From contig OX388307.1 in NCBI GenBank assembly GCA_947579605.1, forward strand, positions 20,313,237 through 20,377,236: DNA of 64,000 nt, written 5' to 3'. Made by a program: the position numbers and the translations under genes. A model generated the notes under the pieces. It was not told the origin of the DNA and made no database searches. It saw only the letters and a program-made list of their open reading frames with translations. Shown piece after piece: positions 1 through 11,082 of this stretch. Numbering within the stretch: position 1 is the first letter of the stretch; each line of letters starts with the position of its first letter. Source of the stretch: Athripsodes cinereus (lineage: Eukaryota; Arthropoda; Insecta; Trichoptera; Leptoceridae).

Positions 1-865
1 TGCGAAGAGGTTTTTGGCACTTTAGTTTTATGTAAGTACCTACCTTTTTTAAATTTAAATATGGGCATGTGGGGTGTCTAACTTCAAGATTTTTCATTGC
101 AAAGAGGTTTTTAGCACTTCTATGTAGGTACCTTTCTATTTTTTTTTCCATTGAGTTTATGATGTTTTATCTCATGCATATGCACGGTTTCTTTTTTTCA
201 TGTCTGTATATAACCCCGAGCAATGCCGGGTAATTAAAACTTGTTAATAATAATGCTTGCTTATTGTGATAGATGCTACGCGAGTTTATGTACATATTAC
301 CTGGATATTTATGTATGCTGCACGTTAGATATGGAAATTAAAGTAGGTACTTCTAGGCCAAAGTAAAGGTATTTTATTAATTTAGGTACAATACGGATGC
401 TATAAGTTCTACTTAGCAGCCATAAATATTGCCCACATTCAGATAATAAAGTTGAATTATTCTTACCCGGGATTACAATCCCTTTGAGGGGTTAAAAAAA
501 CAAGAGCGACAAAATACATACATTATTCATACATAGTTTCTATTATTTTTTACTTGCCGTTCTTAACCTTTTCACGTTCTACATATGTTATTAAATCTGA
601 CCATTGGTAAAAACACACATAGTAGAAAAGATAAAATAATAATATCATATAAATTATCAAACTTGATATTCACTATACGAGTATTGTGTTTAATTCATAT
701 TTTTGAAGTATGGAAATATTTTATTGAGACTAATTTTATAGGAAGGTAAATAGAAAAATAAACAACTTAAGCAGATTAAAAAAATAAGTAAAGTTGGTTT
801 CCTTCATGTCCTGAGGAAAAAAGAGTGCTAGGGTGGAAGATAACAATGAGATTTTATAAGATTAC

Positions 866-1030
866 TGGGCTCGTAGTCGTTTCGTTGTCGTTCGAATGTA
901 GACGACGTTGCGAGAACGTGTCGATTTTCGTAGCTAAAATACACAAATAGCTACGAAAATTGACACGTTCTCGCAACGTCGTCTACATTCGAACGAAAAC
1001 GTTACGCTTAAATGTGTTTTTATAGGCCCA
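866..1030. mobile_element. Palindromic MITE, family A, copy 1
   Basis: An almost perfect hairpin: two arms of about 60 bp sharing CGTTGCGAGAACGTGTC around a loop of about 11 bases (AAATACACAAA). The right end finishes in a TATAGGCCCA terminus, while the left terminus is shortened to TGGGCTCG. The copy at 22244-22444 has the same core and complete termini, which defines the family. It has no coding capacity, and transcripts through it would fold into a long hairpin. Confidence 0.75.
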
Positions 1031-1114
1031 CTGATGGTAAAATCTAAATACGATATTAATCTTAAATGTGTTTTTATAGGCCCACTGATGGTAAAATCTA
1101 AATACGATATTAAT
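1007..1114. repeat. 54-bp tandem duplication
   Basis: Two identical 54-bp units (1007-1060 and 1061-1114), starting CTTAAATGTG and including the GGCCCA end of the family A element, followed by the first bases of a third unit. It joins the end of one element to the start of the next (family B), so the duplication arose after both were in place. Confidence 0.9.
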
Positions 1115-1256
1115 CTTAATCATATGACGCACAAAGTGACTATTATTCAAAAATACGTGCATACCAATCTTGCAGTAGCGGTAGCACTGTATTTTTGACC
1201 ATAGTCCCTTCGCGCGCCGTATGTATAAGATCAAGAAAAGATTAAGATCGTATTCA
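1093..1256. mobile_element. Short inverted-repeat element, family B, copy 1
   Basis: About 165 bp with imperfect terminal inverted repeats: AATACGATATTAATCTTAAT at one end, and the reverse complement of GATTAAGATCGTATT at the other. The inside holds AAAATACGTGCATACC and ACCATAGTCCCTTC, both found again in copy 2 at 1426-1588. Non-coding; the superfamily is unknown. Confidence 0.65.
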
Positions 1257-1425
1257 GGTTGTGTCAAGAATAAACCCTGCAGGTGTATTTTACACATTCA
1301 GTTAACTATACAATTTATTTAACAACAAAGCTATAGTTTTGGTTTATCTGAAAAGCAATTAAATATACCTACGAAACAAGCTGCTGTATTTCATCCTATA
1401 TCATCCCTGTAGGGTTACTCTTGTC

Positions 1426-1588
1426 AAAATCTAAACACGATCTTAATCTTAATTATACGACGTGCGAAGTGCCTATTGGCCAAAAATACGTGCATACCGA
1501 TCGCGCGGTAGCGGTAGCGCGGTGTTTTTAACCATAGTCCCTTCATGCGTCGTATGATCAAGATCAAGACTAGATTAAGATCGTATTT
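1426..1588. mobile_element. Short inverted-repeat element, family B, copy 2
   Basis: Second copy of the element at 1093-1256, with clearer ends: AACACGATCTTAATCTTAAT against ATTAAGATCGTATTTCATC. The GC-rich middle (CGCGCGGTAGCGGTAGCGCGG) is itself partly self-complementary. Divergence between the copies is substantial, so this is an old pair rather than a recent local duplication. Confidence 0.65.
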
Positions 1589-2670
1589 CATCTTTTCATC
1601 CTATATCATTCCTGAACCTTGAAGACCATCCAATAGAACAGTAAATATGCTAACTTGATTATAAACTTACGAAAGGGACAATTAACATGGTAATAAACTT
1701 ACAAAAGAGACAAATAGAGGTGTACACAATAAATAATAGTTAGTTTAACTACAGGTAGATATTTGAGAATCAAGAATATGTTTATCATAAAACTAACATG
1801 ACATTTATAAATAATTCTAAGTATAACATTTCTACAGCAGCATCATTTTGTTCTCTACTTTCCTTGAACAATTAAAATTCCTTATTATTTATGCTTTGGG
1901 TCAGAACTAATTTTTGTCATTGCAAAGAACGGAGAGAATAGAAATTGACCTAAATTAATGATAATATTATTATACAAGTCGGAAATAATTTTATAATATA
2001 CTATTTAATGTTCTGTAAAAGAACGAGACGATAAACATTTTCTTGGAATTCCGCAAAACCATTCATGGACGTCTACTGAAGATTTTATGAATGATAAACA
2101 ATTTGCATAGAAACGTTAGTTTGTTATTTAATAAATTATGGAGAGAAAATTCTCTGCCAACAAACTCTCTTTCGAAAATAATATGTTATCAACATCATAT
2201 AACCAAGACCATTAAAATCTCTAAGTGAAGATATACAAACGGTCATTGGACTAACTCAAAAGTAGCTGGCAATTGCAAGTGGCAAATGTGCGTAGTGAAA
2301 GAAAATCAGATGGTTAGAGATCTTGAAAATAATAATGAATGTATAGAGGTCTCTAGAGCAATAGACCGTTGAATCAACTAGAAAAAGGAATGATGATATA
2401 GATATAAGTACTTATATAAGTACAGTACCTACATGTACTTTATTCATTCTTGTATATAGGACCATTCTAGAATGTAAGAATCTATAAAGTTATAAGCAAA
2501 CAATAGATTACCCAGCTTTTTTTCATTTGTTTCTAAGTTTCTGTAAAAGGCTAGTTTCCTTGAATGTCACGAAAAAGATATTAAGTAATTACAATTAAGC
2601 GATAAGGTATGTAATCCACCTAGAAAGTTTTATTTTTATATTTAATTTTCATAGTTACATTAGTAGAGAT

Positions 2671-2735
2671 ATTCATGGCGTTAGTCTATGTACCTACAGA
2701 TTGGCTACCCTTTATGTGGGAAATGCCGTGATGGT
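2671..2735 (+). repeat. Dispersed repeat C, 3' end fragment
   Basis: Carries GATTGGCTACC followed by ATGTGGGAAATGCCGTGATG, the ending shared with the C fragments near 21260-21305, 37015-37065 and 43770-43800. Confidence 0.5.
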
Positions 2736-3461
2736 ACAGAAAGATAGTTTAACATATTTTTTATTCGAAAATTTGGGAAACTTCTAACCATAAAAATCGT
2801 TATTTTCCAGTAATTAGAATCTTGAAAAATTAGCTTAAAAGATTCCTTCAAATAAATATTATTGTATATCTGCACTTTCTTTCACTTGAATTAAATTGTA
2901 TGTATGAGTATGACAATGATCATTATTATGCTCGCAGCGTCTCTTTATTAAAGTAATCCATCCTCACTTCAAAATGAAATGTCGTTTTTCTCCATTACAT
3001 TGTTTAGCAGAAAAAACGCTACATAACAACAGTACACTGTGATACAAAGCGAAATAATTATAAAAATAATCGTATTTATAGCGGCGTATTTGTGAAAAGA
3101 AGTATTTTTCATTTCTTGTCATTTCGCATCACTCTTCAGAATTGAGACGAGAAAATGCTGAAAACAATACTTCTATCAGTCTAAGTAAAATATTATATCA
3201 TCTACCTTCATAGATAAATACACGATGTAGTAAAATACAATGAATATGTATGTATAATGTATATAGATAATAAATATAGTATAATTTGTTATAGGTACTT
3301 AGTTGTAAAATATTATTTGACATATTGCTAAAGTATGATATTTTACAAACTACAGTTACAGTTATGAGATAGAATAGAATAGAATTAATTCAATAAAATA
3401 GTTTACAATTATATAGAAATGATACAAGTTTATTTTTATAACATAACACAATAATATCTAG

Positions 3462-3600
3462 TTCCCCATTCAGCACATGGAATTAATTAAGAGCTGGTAT
3501 GAGAGATTAACCACCATTCTGAATGTCTTAATTTTTATTGACACGTTGAGGACAGCTTGCATGTTTACTACATGTGCGATTTGCTGTGATGATATAGTAA
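3462..3600 (+). repeat. Dispersed repeat C fragment
   Basis: Contains CTGAATGTCTTAATTTTTAT, then a GACACGTTGAGGACAGCTTG-type block and CATGTTTACTACATGTG. The same order of blocks occurs near 21180-21260, 32500-32590, 36500-36600, 45680-45740 and 45920-45975. Confidence 0.5.
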
Positions 3601-4134
3601 TATATTGTATAGTATAATTTAGTACAGTATTATGTAATACAGTAATATATGTAATAATATAGTAGAGTAGAGTATATATGTAATAATATAAACAGGCAAC
3701 TCCTTAAAATATTTAGCCACCAACGAGCTAACTGGAGTGGCCACAACATCATTGAAGAGAGACCCACCTCAGACCCGGATATTTCAGGAGTCATAGACTC
3801 CTATTTATCCGCACATTCAAACCAAAATTGTCCTCACGGGCGGGCCATTGGGCAGGTCTGAAGGACCAACCGGCTAAAACCGCCGTCGTGGGAATCTTTT
3901 AAGCTACACTCTCTTCAATGCCCCTTTTAAAAGTACCTATGTTTATTTTATTTAATAAGGAATTCAAAATTATAAAATAGGACAAAATAAAGTACAATTA
4001 ATAAAAGATAGATAACATCGAGTAAATATTATTATTATTACTGACAATAAGACGATTCTTACGAGGATCATTACAGCTGAAGGCCAATGCGATCCTAGAA
4101 GAAAACATTAAACGATATCCAAACGATAACACAA

Positions 4135-4878
4135 CTACAATATATCCTCAATTTTTCTTATAAATTCTGCATACGTCACGTTGAAGATATCAACCTCTCC
4201 AGCCAGACCATTAAACATTTGAATAGCTTTTCCCACTGGGGAGTTTGCCAATATGTTTGTTCGGCTTTGAGGCTGGTAAAAAAAATCGTGATGCCGAGAA
4301 CGTCCATATGCATCGGGAACATATTGTCGTTGGTTCAATGAAACCTCTTATGTGCTCCAAACCAAATTTTACAGGGGACGCAAAAAAATCTGTTTTAAAG
4401 TTCACAGATCAACAAATGTAATCAAATTTATTATCAATTTCATGTAAAACGTCTAAAATTTTACATGAATTTGGTAATAATTTTGATTACATTTGTTGAT
4501 CTGTGGACTTTAAAACAGTTTTTTTGCGTCCCCTGTAAAATTTGGTTTGGAGCACACAAGAGGTTTCATTGAACCAACGACGTTGAATTTTTCTAGTATT
4601 ATTGGATTAAATATGATACCGTTGAGTAGCTTAAAAAAGTGACGAGCACAGAATACATCTCGGCGATGTTCTAAAGTATTATAACCAAGGCAACCCATTA
4701 CGAATGAAGATGGAAACAGGTAGGGATAATATCCATATATTTTCCAATATAGCGACCTTAAATATCTTCTTTGTACCCTTTCTACCATTAAAACATATAT
4801 GTCTTCCGATGGCCACAACATCAAGCATCCAAGACTGATTATCTCCAACCGTAGGCAGAAATGGTAGAGGCTGACCAA
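4135..4878 (-). pseudogene. LINE reverse transcriptase C-terminus, split by an insertion
   Basis: On the minus strand, 4878-4583 encodes a CR1/Jockey-type C-terminal region: VERVQRRYLRSLYWKIYGYY, then LGYNTLEHRRDVFCARHFF and FNPIILEKFNV. The reading resumes at 4326-4135 with VPDAYGRSRHHDFFYQPQSR and ends in RKIEDIL plus a stop. The two halves are adjacent parts of one protein, separated by the hairpin insert at 4327-4582. There is no N-terminal part, endonuclease or RT core, as expected for a heavily 5'-truncated copy. The ERVQRR and LE.RR motifs are shared with the full-length LINE at 59592. Confidence 0.75.
4327..4582. mobile_element. Hairpin element inserted in a LINE fragment
   Basis: Two arms of about 119 bp (roughly 4330-4448 and 4458-4576) are near-perfect reverse complements around a loop of about 9 bases (CGTCTAAAA). 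The outer ends read GGTTCAATGAAACC and GGTTTCATTGAACC. A short CGTT occurs on both sides and may be a target duplication. It interrupts a reading frame that otherwise joins smoothly, so it is an insertion younger than the LINE. Non-coding. Confidence 0.8.
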
Positions 4879-5010
4879 GAGACGCTTATATGGGCCAACT
4901 GAAGAAGGTCATGAACTGTGGCACATCCGTAGAACTAAAGAGACTAGCTGAAAATAGGGAGGAATGGAGAAGAAAATCCAAACTCACTGCAGAACAATCC
5001 TATGGATTGT
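4874..5010 (+). pseudogene. LINE ORF2 extreme C-terminus fragment
   Basis: The plus-strand frame reads RDAYMGQLKKVMNCGTSVEL, then KRLAENREEWRRKSKLT, and stops. This is the typical tail of R1/RTE-like LINE proteins (an A..R..WR motif just before the stop). It abuts the minus-strand LINE fragment, so two unrelated insertions meet tail to head here. Confidence 0.6.
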
Positions 5011-6258
5011 AACTCACTATATACATATATATTATAGTAATGTGAAGGATAGTTTTGATTTAGATGCAACGTTGTTTTTGTATGTAAAAGCTGTAATAGT
5101 ATATGTTGTGTATAAGTTAAGTATAAGTTATAGTTATAATATGTTCAATTAGATTGGAAAAAATAGTATATTTTTTGTGTTTTTGAAATATAAAATATTG
5201 TAATAATTTATTAACAGTATGGACTTCTGGGCTACAAATTAACTTTATTGAAACACATTATTTTCAAAAAATTATAAACATGCCCACAGTTACTACATTA
5301 TCGTTGTGAGCAAAACTTAAACACGAATAAAATTATTGATTATATCAATGGCATGGATTTACTATGAATTTTGATATTTTCAAAACACCATAATAACAAT
5401 GAATAATCAATACCTTTTTTTATGTATATATTATAAAAGGTTTTAAATTTAAATAACACTGTTATTATTCATATGCTAACTACCAAATATTTTCATAATA
5501 TTAAGACACTAATATAATTTTTTTTAATTATAAAATGTGAAAGTTTTACGATTTAAACAAATATTTTATATGTTTTGAAAAGATTCTCTCTAAAGCCTTT
5601 AGAATGAATTGTTGTAACAACTGTTTCTAGTGCTAGAAGTTTGTATTAAAATAATAAAACTCTAAGAAGATAAAACTCGCCAACCATGAGTTACTCAAAC
5701 AACTCTACGCTATGTTTCAAATTACCATTTTTATTTCAGACCCTTAGTAACATCCCACACGCTAAAAACAAAAAAGAAAATATTTTCGAGGTAATTTGTA
5801 ATTACTTTCCCAAAATTTAACATAAAACAGGTATAGGTATCTAGTTAGCAAAGTCTAAGGATATGTGGTGGTCGTAAAATTACTTTCTTTGAAACAAAAT
5901 GTACCTACATATCTAGCTAGGTACTTCTCATTGTTTCATTTAATTTTAAATCCAACATACATGTTATTCTTTCTTTGAATAATATTATCATCTATAGTAA
6001 AAAAAAATATATTCACAAAGTACATAGATATCTGTGTAATATTTTTATTGCAAATATTTATTATAATCAAGGAATATCTTATTTTATATCAGAATAACAA
6101 AATGATTCCTTATTTTAGATTATCTTTGAACTCTTTATAATAAATGCAGTCAGATGAACTTAGACGAGTAGAAATTTGTTCAGCCAAAGTACAGTTAAAG
6201 CAAATAGCGTGATTAAGGTTTCGTATTTCAGAAATATTGATATGAAATGTCAACTTAC

Positions 6259-6458
6259 CGTTGAGTCCTCTGTATCCTTTACTCCTTCTCCCCATGGACG
6301 GTGAGGCGAGACAAAGTGCCGGGGCGGCCTTCCCTGATGGCAGCGGGGGACTCTCCCTATTGGCGGCACTACCCCCGGCATCGCTCCAGACGGCTTCCAC
6401 CATACTGTCTATGCTGGATGAGCGAGGTAAGCGACCTCCGCCATTGCTTACATCTCGT
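6259..6458 (-). CDS. Host gene, coding exon 5 (residues 231-297)
   Basis: The acceptor TGTATTTCAG and a CGGTAAG donor bound a 200-bp exon entering in phase 2 and leaving in phase 1. It encodes RRDVSNGGGRLPRSSSIDSM (residues 231-250), then VEAVWSD, an Ala/Gly/Pro-rich segment, and SMGRRSKGYRGLN. RSSSIDS is another likely phosphosite cluster. The gene must continue: the exon ends at a donor and no matching exon is seen between it and position 1. The local GC content stands out sharply from the surrounding AT-rich intron. Confidence 0.8.
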
Positions 6459-9400
6459 CTGAAATACATGACATTTATTATATCTCGACACACTCCCCAA
6501 TAAAAACATAATACATCTACATGAATGATGGTTCTTTTAACAGGAACAAATGTCGATAATTTATCATATAAAAAAATTACTACAAGAGTGTTGAAAACAT
6601 CATTCCAAGTTCCAAATTAATATACTCTGTCTGAAAAACACAGTTCTTGTTAATTAGAAACTTGAAACGGTGGAACTGTATGTCATACACACTGTCTGTA
6701 AGCAATAATTTATAAATTAAAAGCCAGGGGGATGTAGGCATCTTTGCAAATTAATTTACCTACTCTATTCACGTAAAGGCGGTTATTGAATTGTGGACTT
6801 AGTTGTGTCCATAAAATAAGAATACTTAAAAGTGCTAAATATATTTTTCTTATTATTAACCTTAGTCTAACAATTAAAGTGACATTAATCAAGTAACTAT
6901 TACTCCAAAGTTGACACCCATTAAAATATTTTAACGTTTTTATTAAAGATTGGTTGGTATTCGTACAAGAAATAGGGTTCACAAACAAGTTTTTTTTCTC
7001 ATCTTTAGGAATAAGATGGTAATCCAATGGAGAAATTAATTATTTCAGTAATGAAATTAAAACGGTGAGATGATTGTGAAGAGTAGCAAACGTCGTAACT
7101 AATTTTATTTTCAAACATTTTTTCCCGAGTAATGAAGTGTAAAATTTGATTTGATAATAATTTAGAAAGAAAAAAACTCCTTGAAGTTGTGTCTGGTTAC
7201 TATGAAACACGATGACGTTATTAGGTAGGTACAGATGAAACATTGAAAAATAGCGATGGATGAAAAAGTTCAAAAGTGTTTCACATTGAATGACTTAAAC
7301 ATTACATTAAGTGAATGGTAGAAAAGGTATACTTTTTGATATCGTAGAAATTGTATTTCAATGATCTGGATGACTCTAATATTGCATAGGGAAATGATGA
7401 CTCCATTGGCGCAGAAACACTGAAAGGAGTTTTGGTATCTGCCCAGTTTTCCCGGGGGGAGTGTGGTAGAATGATTGGATTAGAATATAATTTATTAAAA
7501 TTCATTACTCAGCTCCGTAAAGAGAAACTTATTGTTTTTATTAATATTTTTGTAGGTTGTACCTAATCTTTTGTGTTTATTTACACGTTATATGCAGTCT
7601 CATTGTATCTTATTATTTCAGCTTCACATAACATTTCTAACGCCCACTCGGTATCACAGATACACATATTTTATTTAAGACTTGAGAGCCTTCGTAAAAT
7701 GTATTGAATATGATACCTTTTTGTATAATATTTGTGTGGTAAGTAAGTGAGAGTTTTTCACAATAATTATTTACTTATGTCACATTCAATTTTAAATTCG
7801 TGCTCAAATGGTAAGACATAAATTTTCAACACTTAATTTTTTCATCACTTTTTAAAGTACTCATTTTTTATATGCAGATAATAAATAAATAACTGTTTTG
7901 TTTAAAATAATGTTAAATTATTTATATTGAAATTCGATTACTACAACATCATGGAAAATCCCAAAAGTGGGGTAATCAGCTGACCAGCTGCGTTTAATAA
8001 ACTTACAAGGTGTCACCCAACTAAAAAGCTTAGATAAGACTTGGAAAACCTTTTCTCTGAATTCGAGATGTAAAGTTTCTTTATTTTTTCGAACAATTGC
8101 CTTTTACAGAGCACTTTAAAATTTACAGAATGGAGTGGAAGACCAATTCTTTGTCGGTTGCTCCGCGATATAATTCTTTATTTTACTGTTGAATTTAAAG
8201 CCGATTTAGAAAAATATTGATGTATGTAAAAAGGCAATATTCTATTTTCAAAATGTAGTTAATACATGCAATTGCTAAAAAGGCTTTTAAATCGGTTTGA
8301 GAATGAATAAGTAAGTAAATTAATTCATATTTGAACGTTTGTTTTACTATGAACAACTCGTAATTTGTTTCTGCTGTGATTTCTTCCTCTTAGTTCAATG
8401 GCCATTGGCCATCCACTTGTTAACAAGTGATCAGATTTAGAGTGGAATATAAGAATACATGAAAAAATATTCGCTATCAATCTTGAACCCACAAGACGTC
8501 ATCATTTTGGTAGTTTAAAAAGAATTACATTTTTTCCGGTTCAAATGAGTAGTTTCGCATAACTCTCATGTCGTCACGTTCTCAGACACGTCTCAGAAAT
8601 AAAAAGAAAAAAGTTTTCCACTTTCTGTTTCGTGAAACATTTATTATCTGCCTCTCTTTCACTCTCATTTGATGTCTTATCACGACATTATATAATACAT
8701 TTTTTGGCTATCTTGTTCTTTTTATCGGTTTTCCATTCATTCCAACAATTTAAATTGTTTGTAATAATGGACTGAACACAAGAATCATAAAAATTTACAT
8801 TAAAATATTATCGTACATAATATATATAAATATTATACCTATATAGAAGAGAAGACTTGTAAAAATAATGGAGATAAAAACAAAAAGACAAATAATGCCC
8901 ACAATCTAATAAATAAAGTTCTCAAGGAATTCTTTATTAGAAAGAAGTCACTTTTAATAGGTAGAAGAAAATTAGATTTTGTGTATTCTCCATACCTATA
9001 ACAAAGATAATGATGTACAGACTTTCATTTGTAAATAAGTGATAAAGTAAATTATAGCTATGTATATGTATTGTATACCTATATATAATCATTAATTAAA
9101 TTATAAATTTACCTTTGTTATGTAATGTAACTTACTATTAAATACAAGTATACATTCTACTTAGATAATAGCTGTAATAGCTGCCACATACAATAGTAAA
9201 TCGGTTTACTTAATTTACATAATACGAATTTCGTAATATTAATTCGTGAATTCAAAGCCTTATTTCAAATTTACATTATATTCCCGTATTAAACTAATGT
9301 TTGCCTACATTGTAGTAACGTCATATTTATAAGGGTCTTGTTTTTTTTAATTAGCAATACCGATAGTGTTGGTAACACTGCGACAGTTGGCAGCGAAAGT

Positions 9401-9640
9401 TTTTTGCTTGGAGATCATTGTTACACATCAGAAAGTACGCAGATAATTACACCGCATTTTATGTTTCATTTATTAGTATCCACACTTGTGTTTTTAAAAT
9501 TTATACATAAACAAAAAGAATTAGATATTTTGAAGAAATCATTTTAGAGTAGGTAATAAATGTTGGTATAAAATACTGGTATTATGTGGAACAAAATCTC
9601 CTTTGAATCAAAATATCTCAAAAAAAATATATATATACAT

Positions 9641-9890
9641 ACATACATACATACATACCATCACGCCGCTTCCCTCGCGGGGTAGGCAGAAAGGATCGAG
9701 CGCCACTTCCTTCTATCTTTGCATACATCTTTCGCTTCCGTCACTGTCATACAATTCCTCATGCATGCTCTCCTGTTCAATGTGCTCAACACGTGACCGT
9801 CCTGTAGGATTTGATTTAAATGATCTTGCCATTTAATCCTCGGACGTCCACGTCTCCGAGCACCATTCCTCTCAGACAAATATATCTTCT
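9641..9890 (-). pseudogene. LINE C-terminus with (TGTA)n tail
   Basis: The minus-strand frame reads SERNGARRRGRPRIKWQDHL, NQILQDGHVLSTLNRRACMR, then VCKDRRKWRSILSAYPAREAA and a stop. It is the same family as the longer fragment at 44775-45206 (shared RRACMRNCM and VCKDR..WRS.LSAYP). The (TACA)n run at 9641-9658 on the plus strand is its 3' simple-repeat tail. Only the last 75 or so residues remain. Confidence 0.75.
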
Positions 9891-10189
9891 TAATATATTG
9901 TCATAATTTACATTGTCATAAAATTTCTGACAAATAACATTCCAAATGTTGTCTGACACGTGTCATGAGTTCTCTATGACAAATTACAACACCGTAAACG
10001 TAATGTATCACGACCATTGTCCTGTAAAAATGGGTGAAATAATTGAAACAACAAAAAAAAATAAGAGACAAAGTGCCATCCGACACAATACCTACTTAAC
10101 ATGATTAAACTTATAAGGTACAAAACTTTTGAGGTCAATGTTTATCTAAAAGCGAAGAAAGTTATAATAATTATTTCGGCTTATGTAGT

Positions 10190-10340
10190 AAAATAGTATA
10201 TAATAGTAAGGGGTTAGTTGGAAGATACCGCGCTTCTGCGATAAACTCGCCCATTGCACAAAATGATGTCGTGTTTTTTTTTTATACTATTTTAGTACAA
10301 TAAAGATTTTTATTATCTATTATTATTATTTAAATAAGAT
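10190..10340 (+). repeat. Repeat E: 3' end of a non-LTR element, copy 1
   Basis: A core of about 55 bp (GGGGTTAGTTGGAAGATACC, then GCGCTTCTGCGATAAACTCG) is followed by AT-rich sequence, GTACAATAAAGATTTTTATT and an (ATT)n tail. The same core with the same (ATT)n tail is at 29105-29265 on the other strand, and a third core is at 40715-40775. The layout fits the 3' end of a LINE or SINE common in lepidopteran genomes; that link is from memory. Confidence 0.6.
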
Positions 10341-10860
10341 ATCGAGAATACGCATTAAGACAGTACGCATTAGGGCCAAACCAAAACTAAAGTAAGTATA
10401 GCTTGTAAAGTAATTTGAAGGTATATATAAGTGTATTGTTCTGATCGTATGAAAGTATGAAACTAATATTTTTTTTTAATAAATTTCTACTGTTTTTTCA
10501 CAGTTTACGCTCCTTTTATTTAAATCTGTTTAATTAAGCTTAACACAAAAAATGCATCTTCGTAATTTTGTTACCCTTGTTACCCTATGTGAAATTTACA
10601 TTGCATCCACGTCAGTAGTATGGATAACAACAATATAATGTTCGCAACCGAAAACCAAGTGATTCAAATTTCATTAGTTGTTGATGCGTGAATATCATGA
10701 AAACATAAAAAGAGGTACAATAAAGGGGTAATTGGCTAATTATTCGTTGATCTACCTCGTAAAATACATCGTTCAAAGTAACGGATACCAACTTAATTAT
10801 GTAGAAAAGAGGTATTTTGTGCATGATTATTTTATTTTAGAGAATAAATTTTCTTTTTAC

Positions 10861-11082
10861 CTCTCCCAGCTTAATCTTCTCACTCCATTATCTTCTGAGT
10901 TTGGTGGTAGTTGTTGAGTTGGTTGAGTTTTGGTACTTGGAGACTGGGCCAATAGACGAGCGAGTCTGTAAAGAGGTGCCTGAGAGCCTGGAGGGTTATT
11001 GGATGGAGTAGTGGCCTGGCTAGAGGCGGTGGATACAGACATACGATAGGCGCGAGCTGCCACCACGTGGGGTGCTGGTACA
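10861..11082 (-). CDS. Host gene, coding exon 4 (residues 157-231)
   Basis: The acceptor TCCTCTGTTACAG and a GAGGTAAAA donor give a 222-bp exon that enters and leaves in phase 2. It encodes VPAPHVVAARAYRMSVSTAS, then a Thr/Ser/Pro/Gln-rich low-complexity stretch, and ends in GVRRLSWER (about residues 223-231). RRLS is a classic PKA-type phosphorylation motif. No folded domain is visible. The donor is weaker than those of the other exons (GTAAAA). Confidence 0.8.

Larger units (their letters stand above)
1..6258 (-). other. Intron downstream of exon 5 (partial), filled with repeats
   Basis: AT-rich non-coding DNA. Positions 1-50 and 99-150 share a diverged direct repeat (GCRAAGAGGTTTTT). At 209-235 there is a CCCCGAGCAATGCCGGGTAA motif of the kind seen at the edges of insect repeats. 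From 1590 to 2650 I see only possible LINE decay around 2240-2370. From 2671 to 2735, and again from 3462 to 3600, are pieces of dispersed repeat C. At 3715-3910 a GC-richer block looks like an old element fragment that I cannot classify. From 5010 to 6258 I see nothing beyond AT-rich sequence. No host exon is recognised here. Confidence 0.5.
6459..10860 (-). other. Intron between exons 4 and 5
   Basis: About 4.4 kb of AT-rich DNA. At 8060-8160 is a fragment with TTTTACAGAGCACTTTAAAA that resembles 31590-31690. A LINE tail lies at 9641-9890 and repeat E at 10190-10340. In 6500-8050, 8160-9640 and 9900-10190 I see no gene or clear element, only low-complexity AT-rich sequence. Confidence 0.45.

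Noticed and set aside
983..1297. 104-codon minus-strand ORF
   Set aside because: It runs through the 54-bp duplication and family A/B elements; the repeated peptide is a product of the tandem repeat.
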